From Flavobacteriales bacterium UBA958 (GTDB taxonomy: Bacteria; Bacteroidota; Bacteroidia; Flavobacteriales_D; Crocinitomicaceae), in contig DBCM01000137.1 of the NCBI GenBank assembly GCA_002293045.1, positions 1-8,144 of the forward strand: a stretch of DNA of 8,144 nt, given 5' to 3'. Under the pieces are notes generated by a model. The model saw only the letters and a program-made list of their open reading frames with translations. It was not told where the DNA came from and made no database searches. Position 1 is the first letter of the stretch. The number at the start of each line of letters is the position of its first letter. The position numbers and the translations under genes are program-made. Below are positions 5,428 to 8,144 of this stretch, in pieces.

Positions 5428-7518
5428 ATGAACTGGTTATCTTTTCTTAAAACGGCTTTCATTGTTTGTTCGATTTCTGCCGCCTTCTCTCAACAATCTA
5501 CTTTTTGGTTTAAGGCCGATCCTTCGGTGTTTAGTTCAACCGCATGGAGCACGCTAAGCAACCGATTTGAATGCTCGGCCCCAGTAAAAGCACTCAGTGC
5601 CAGTAGAAACCCTGAACTTCAGAAAGTGTATGAAGTGAACGGGAACTGCGACCTGCAGCAATTTAAAGAGGCGTGTGCTGCCTTCGGAAGTAAAATTTAC
5701 AGCATCGAACGAGGTCCGGAGTACCAAGCTTTGTACGTTCCAAACGATCTAAACAGCCAAGCGGGAATTTCTGATTATGCCTTAATGCTGATTAATGCAC
5801 CTCAAGCATGGAACCTAACGCAGGGGGACAATCAAGTGGTGATTGCGGTATGCGATCAAAATTTCGATGTGAACCACCAAGACCTGGAAGGGAAATATAT
5901 TCATTATGACATCAATAACAATGCCGCCACTACTCATGGAACTGCCGTTGCAATTACCGCAGCAGGGAAAACGAACAACGGGTATGGTTTAAGTTCCATT
6001 GGTTTCAATACCAGCCTAGCCCTGTATAAGATGAATTTTAATGAGATCTTGGCAGCAAGCTATGCCGGTGCAGACGTGATAAACATTAGTTGGAGCAGCG
6101 GATGCTTCTTTAGTCAGTTGGAACAGGATGTCATCGATGAGGCATACGCGAACGGATCCTTCATTGTGGCTTCAGCCGGAAATGGAAATACCTGTGGTCT
6201 ACCTGACGCGCTGGTTTACCCTGCATCTTACAGTCATGTGTTCTCTGTTACCTCGGTTGGAGCTACAGACAACCACGAGCAATGGGCAGGCGATCCAACC
6301 TCAACACACAACCATAATGATTCAGTAGATTTAGCGGCACCCGGGTACGGTGTTGCGGTATCTCCATCGACTGGCTGGTTTTTGAATATGAACGGAACCT
6401 CCTTTGCCGCTGCCTACGTAAGTGGAACAGTAGCATTAATGCTGTCTGCAAATAAGTGCATCTCAAACATTCAAATCGAACAAATATTAAAAAATACCGC
6501 TGCTCCCCTAAATGCATTGAATCCTGCTTATGCAGGCAAACTAGGGGCAGGCAGGTTAGATGCCTTTCAAGCAGTTTTGGCTGCCTCAAATACGTGGAAC
6601 CCGATTGTTCCCACGTTTTTGTTGACCGATTCTTGCTATACCCAAGATGCCTCTGCAACCTTATTAATTCAGGGAGCACAGGCACCCTTTGATGTAACTT
6701 GGGGAAATAACGTTTCGGGTGTATTTAATCCAAACCTTGTTACAAACACCTATACGGTGCATATTGAGGGAACACACGGTTGCCGATTAGATACAGCAAT
6801 ATTCGTTCAGGATGTGGTACCTCCAACTTACACAGTATTTCAAGTAGATCCCTTGTGTGCTGATGCGAACAACGGGGGCATTCAGCTTAATGTAACCAAC
6901 AACACGGCCACCTCAGTGCTTTGGTCTGAGGGAAGTGTTGGTAACCAACTGAGTGGCCTAGGAGCGGGAGCTTATTCTGCAACGCTTTCTTATGGAAACG
7001 GATGTGTAATCCAACAAGCCTTTACCTTAATCGCTCCACCTGCCATCGCATCATCTGCTTCTGTTACGGATGAAACGAGCTTGAATAATGGTGCGATTGA
7101 TCTTACGGCCCAAGGGGGAGTAGCTCCCTACACCTATCTATGGAATACCAACGACGCATCTGAGGATTTAGCTTCGCTGGGTGCAGGATGGTATGAGGTG
7201 CTCATTATGGATGCCAACGGGTGTCAATCGGTCGATTCTTTTCAAGTTCAAAACCTAATCAATGCCGGTACTCCAGGAATAGGCGACATCGAGTTAAGCC
7301 TGTATCCAAATCCTAACAATGGATCCTTTCAAGTTTCTTTGCCAGCAGATGAAGCGTTTCAAACACGCATTATTGATGCGCAAGGCCGCGTGGTATACGA
7401 CGAAACCTTGTCAGGAACACCATCCTTGACCCTCGCGCTGGCAAGCGGGAAATATCATGCTCAATTCGTCTCATTGCAAACGCAAAAACGCATTGTTCTA
7501 CCGTTTATGGTTTATTGA
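5428..7518 (+). CDS. Secreted S8 (subtilisin-like) serine protease with SprB-like repeats and T9SS sorting domain
   Basis: This 696-residue exported protease starts with a signal peptide (MNWLSFLKTAFIVCSISAAFS, residues 1-21). A GTG 39 bp upstream is in frame but would put an extra polar stretch before the signal, so the ATG is preferred. After a short propeptide-like region (about 22-125), the S8 domain covers about 130-385. The catalytic triad is D143 (VIAVCDQN), H170 (THGTAVA) and S325 (NGTSFAAA), with oxyanion-hole N252 (SAGNGN). Motifs depart from the commonest forms (HGTHVAG, GTSMAAP) but keep all four key residues. Three SprB-like Ig-type repeats (about 395-610) follow. The C-terminal 74 residues (LSLYPNPNNGSF ... 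GKYHAQF ... KRIVLPFMVY) form a type A T9SS sorting domain that directs outer-membrane export. Its substrate is unknown. It is probably monocistronic, with 88 bp separating it from recJ. Confidence 0.92.
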   Translation: MNWLSFLKTAFIVCSISAAFSQQSTFWFKADPSVFSSTAWSTLSNRFECSAPVKALSASRNPELQKVYEVNGNCDLQQFKEACAAFGSKIYSIERGPEYQALYVPNDLNSQAGISDYALMLINAPQAWNLTQGDNQVVIAVCDQNFDVNHQDLEGKYIHYDINNNAATTHGTAVAITAAGKTNNGYGLSSIGFNTSLALYKMNFNEILAASYAGADVINISWSSGCFFSQLEQDVIDEAYANGSFIVASAGNGNTCGLPDALVYPASYSHVFSVTSVGATDNHEQWAGDPTSTHNHNDSVDLAAPGYGVAVSPSTGWFLNMNGTSFAAAYVSGTVALMLSANKCISNIQIEQILKNTAAPLNALNPAYAGKLGAGRLDAFQAVLAASNTWNPIVPTFLLTDSCYTQDASATLLIQGAQAPFDVTWGNNVSGVFNPNLVTNTYTVHIEGTHGCRLDTAIFVQDVVPPTYTVFQVDPLCADANNGGIQLNVTNNTATSVLWSEGSVGNQLSGLGAGAYSATLSYGNGCVIQQAFTLIAPPAIASSASVTDETSLNNGAIDLTAQGGVAPYTYLWNTNDASEDLASLGAGWYEVLIMDANGCQSVDSFQVQNLINAGTPGIGDIELSLYPNPNNGSFQVSLPADEAFQTRIIDAQGRVVYDETLSGTPSLTLALASGKYHAQFVSLQTQKRIVLPFMVY
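6610..7257 (+). repeat. Three divergent SprB-like repeats within the protease
   Basis: Three tandem units of roughly 68-72 residues lie at about 6610-6813, 6826-7035 and 7042-7257. Each runs from a [N/T]G-type opening through a hydrophobic strand, an aromatic W site (VTW, VLW, YLW), then a Y-x-x-x-[I/L] strand and a (H/N)GC ending. The third is the best match to the SprB pattern (GGVAPYTYLW, LGAGWYEV, DANGC). Units 1 and 2 each have two Cys (protein residues 403/452 and 477/526), so an internal disulfide is possible. Unit 3 has lost the first Cys (DETSLNNG) and keeps only C599. The DNA has diverged strongly, so this is a protein-level repeat. Confidence 0.7.
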
Positions 7519-7594
7519 AATTGATGCAACATGAACTCAAAAACCTCGATTTAACGAATGAGAGATTAGATGAAACACTAAATTCAAGATACTA

Positions 7595-7638
7595 CTACTT
7601 TTGAACTACCTAAACCTACTTTATGCTACTAAATCTAC
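7595..7638 (+). repeat. Five CTAC repeats phased at about 10 bp
   Basis: CTAC occurs at 7595, 7606, 7616, 7626 and 7635, with start-to-start distances of 11, 10, 10 and 9 bp. An extra copy at 7592 overlaps the first. The spacers are short A/T-rich stretches (TAAA, TTAT, AAAT). The spacing matches one turn of B-DNA, so all copies face the same side of the helix. This could be a binding array for a multimeric protein, a bent-DNA segment or chance. Confidence 0.5.
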
Positions 7639-7647
7639 CCCCTTTTA

Positions 7648-7659
7648 TCGCGATCGCGA
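7648..7659. promoter_or_regulatory. 12-bp perfect palindrome TCGCGATCGCGA
   Basis: The sequence is an exact 12-bp palindrome with a GC-rich core in otherwise AT-rich DNA, 9 bp beyond the CTAC array. It contains GCGATCGC. It could be an operator for a dimeric regulator or a methylation or restriction site. No function can be assigned from the sequence. Confidence 0.35.
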
Positions 7660-7706
7660 AGAAAAAGTGCCATAGGGAGCATTTTCTCTGTTCATTTTTT
7701 TTCAAG

Positions 7707-7735
7707 GAATATTCGACGAGTCCCGAAGAATATTC
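7707..7735. promoter_or_regulatory. Pair of GAATATTC palindromes spaced 21 bp apart
   Basis: Identical 8-bp palindromes GAATATTC lie at 7707-7714 and 7728-7735, with start-to-start spacing of 21 bp, or two helical turns. Inside them TTCG (7712-7715) and CGAA (7724-7727) add a further inverted pair. They lie about 100-130 bp before the start codon of the secreted Ig-like protein. An operator for a dimeric regulator is a reasonable guess, but AT-rich palindromes of this length can arise by chance. Confidence 0.35.
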
Positions 7736-7836
7736 AAAACGAACAGCCTTCTGTTTGATTTCTCAATTTGATAACACAACACGTTTGAATTTTTTGATTA
7801 AGAATTCATAAATTTAACCTGCTAAAAAACTAAACT

Positions 7837-8144
7837 ATGACGACTCTACTACACTCTTCAAAAAGATTATTTCGTTTTGGACTCACACTCTTCACCATGA
7901 CCGCAATGGTTTTTGTGTTTGGGCAATGTCCACCTCCAACGCCTACGGCAAACGCGGTTACGATAAATTGTGGTGCAACTGCCACACTATCTGCTACCGG
8001 CTCTCCTAACTACATATGGTACAGCGATGCGGCAGGCACGAACATGGTCGGTACAGGCGCCTCCTATACCACTCCAGCCCTAACGTCAAATACAACAATG
8101 TATTTACGCGGTGCGGCAGGAGCGGCCCAGGCGGGTACCCAAAC
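7837..8144 (+). CDS. Secreted Ig-like domain protein, N-terminal part (3' truncated by window edge)
   Basis: The frame opens with ATG at 7837 and stays open to the edge, giving 102 complete codons. The N-terminus has a basic region (HSSKRLFRFG) and a hydrophobic core ending VFVFGQ, a typical Bacteroidota signal peptide cut near residues 29-30. C31 directly follows Gln, which does not make a good lipobox, so secretion by signal peptidase I is more likely. From about residue 32 a bacterial Ig-like domain begins, with INCGATATLSATG (43-55), WYSDAAGTNMVGTGASYTTPAL and TTMYLRG. This matches the CHU_C-associated Ig-like pattern found in large gliding or adhesion proteins that use the T9SS. The C-terminus is out of view, so a sorting domain cannot be confirmed. 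The AT-rich leader (7811-7836, with AAAAAAC and TAAACT) suits Bacteroidota translation starts. Confidence 0.8.
   Translation, partial: MTTLLHSSKRLFRFGLTLFTMTAMVFVFGQCPPPTPTANAVTINCGATATLSATGSPNYIWYSDAAGTNMVGTGASYTTPALTSNTTMYLRGAAGAAQAGTQ

Larger units (their letters stand above)
7519..7836. other. 318-bp AT-rich intergenic region with several short ordered motifs
   Basis: No convincing gene lies here. A 62-codon frame at 7623-7811 has an atypical composition for this genome, with many Lys, Phe and Cys, and no recognisable motif, so I do not call it. The region does hold a set of phased CTAC repeats, a 12-bp TCGCGATCGCGA palindrome and two GAATATTC palindromes, listed separately. No clear intrinsic terminator for the protease is visible; TTCAA/TTGAA (7583-7605) gives only a weak 5-bp stem. 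TTTG at 7754-7757 and CACGTTTG at 7780-7787 are 22 bp apart and loosely recall the Bacteroidota -33/-7 elements, but the -7 element lacks its TA. The promoter of the downstream gene is therefore not fixed. Confidence 0.6.

Noticed and set aside
6263..6685. A 140-codon - strand open frame opposite the S8 protease
   Set aside because: It lies wholly inside the catalytic and repeat coding region and is rich in Arg and Leu, as expected for an antisense shadow frame.
7623..7811. A 62-codon + strand open frame in the intergenic region
   Set aside because: No recognisable motif, odd composition rich in Lys, Phe and Cys, no close ribosome-binding context, and it overlaps the palindromic motifs; more likely chance.
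1..8144. CRISPR array, tRNA, rRNA, insertion sequence, toxin-antitoxin or defence genes
   Set aside because: Reading both strands showed no regular long repeats, no tRNA-like cloverleaf, no transposase motifs or terminal inverted repeats, and no defence-type proteins.

Overview
The window looks like chromosomal DNA of a member of Bacteroidota, most likely Flavobacteriales or a near relative. Three things point there: the gene run MCE/MlaD protein, two (Fe-S)-binding proteins and a small 'GCSID' protein; a subtilisin-like protease with SprB-like repeats and a C-terminal type IX secretion (T9SS) sorting domain; and the start of a second secreted protein with a CHU_C-type Ig-like domain. Leaders are AT-rich and lack clear Shine-Dalgarno sequences, which also fits the phylum. 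No mobile element, CRISPR array, tRNA or rRNA was seen.

Positions 1-2928 (+ strand) form a tight operon with gaps of 3, 4 and 5 bp. It holds the C-terminal end of an MCE/MlaD-family lipid-transport protein, a membrane protein with two 4Fe-4S motifs, a soluble CCG-type Fe-S protein, and a small conserved protein of unknown function. The two Fe-S proteins resemble split HdrDE/DsrMK-like or GlpC/LutA-like modules that pass electrons between quinone and a cytoplasmic partner; the substrate cannot be read from the sequence.

Positions 2959-3528 (- strand) encode a lipoprotein whose C-terminus is a YqaE/Pmp3-like two-helix membrane domain. It converges on the operon, and its probable terminator overlaps the end of the last operon gene. 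From an 83-bp divergent gap, recJ (3612-5339, + strand) runs the other way and encodes the single-strand exonuclease RecJ.

Positions 5340-8144 carry secreted proteins. A T9SS-exported S8 protease (5428-7518) is preceded by a nested hairpin that ends one base before its start codon. A 318-bp intergenic stretch (7519-7836) contains phased CTAC repeats, a 12-bp GC-rich palindrome and a pair of GAATATTC palindromes. It leads into the 5' end of a probable large secreted Ig-like protein (7837 to the window edge).

Most of the window is ordinary core and surface-protein content. I found no clear new defence or biosynthetic system. The parts that deserve a second look are the MCE/Fe-S/GCSID gene linkage, the lipoprotein-Pmp3 fusion, the protease leader hairpin and the structured intergenic region before the last gene.
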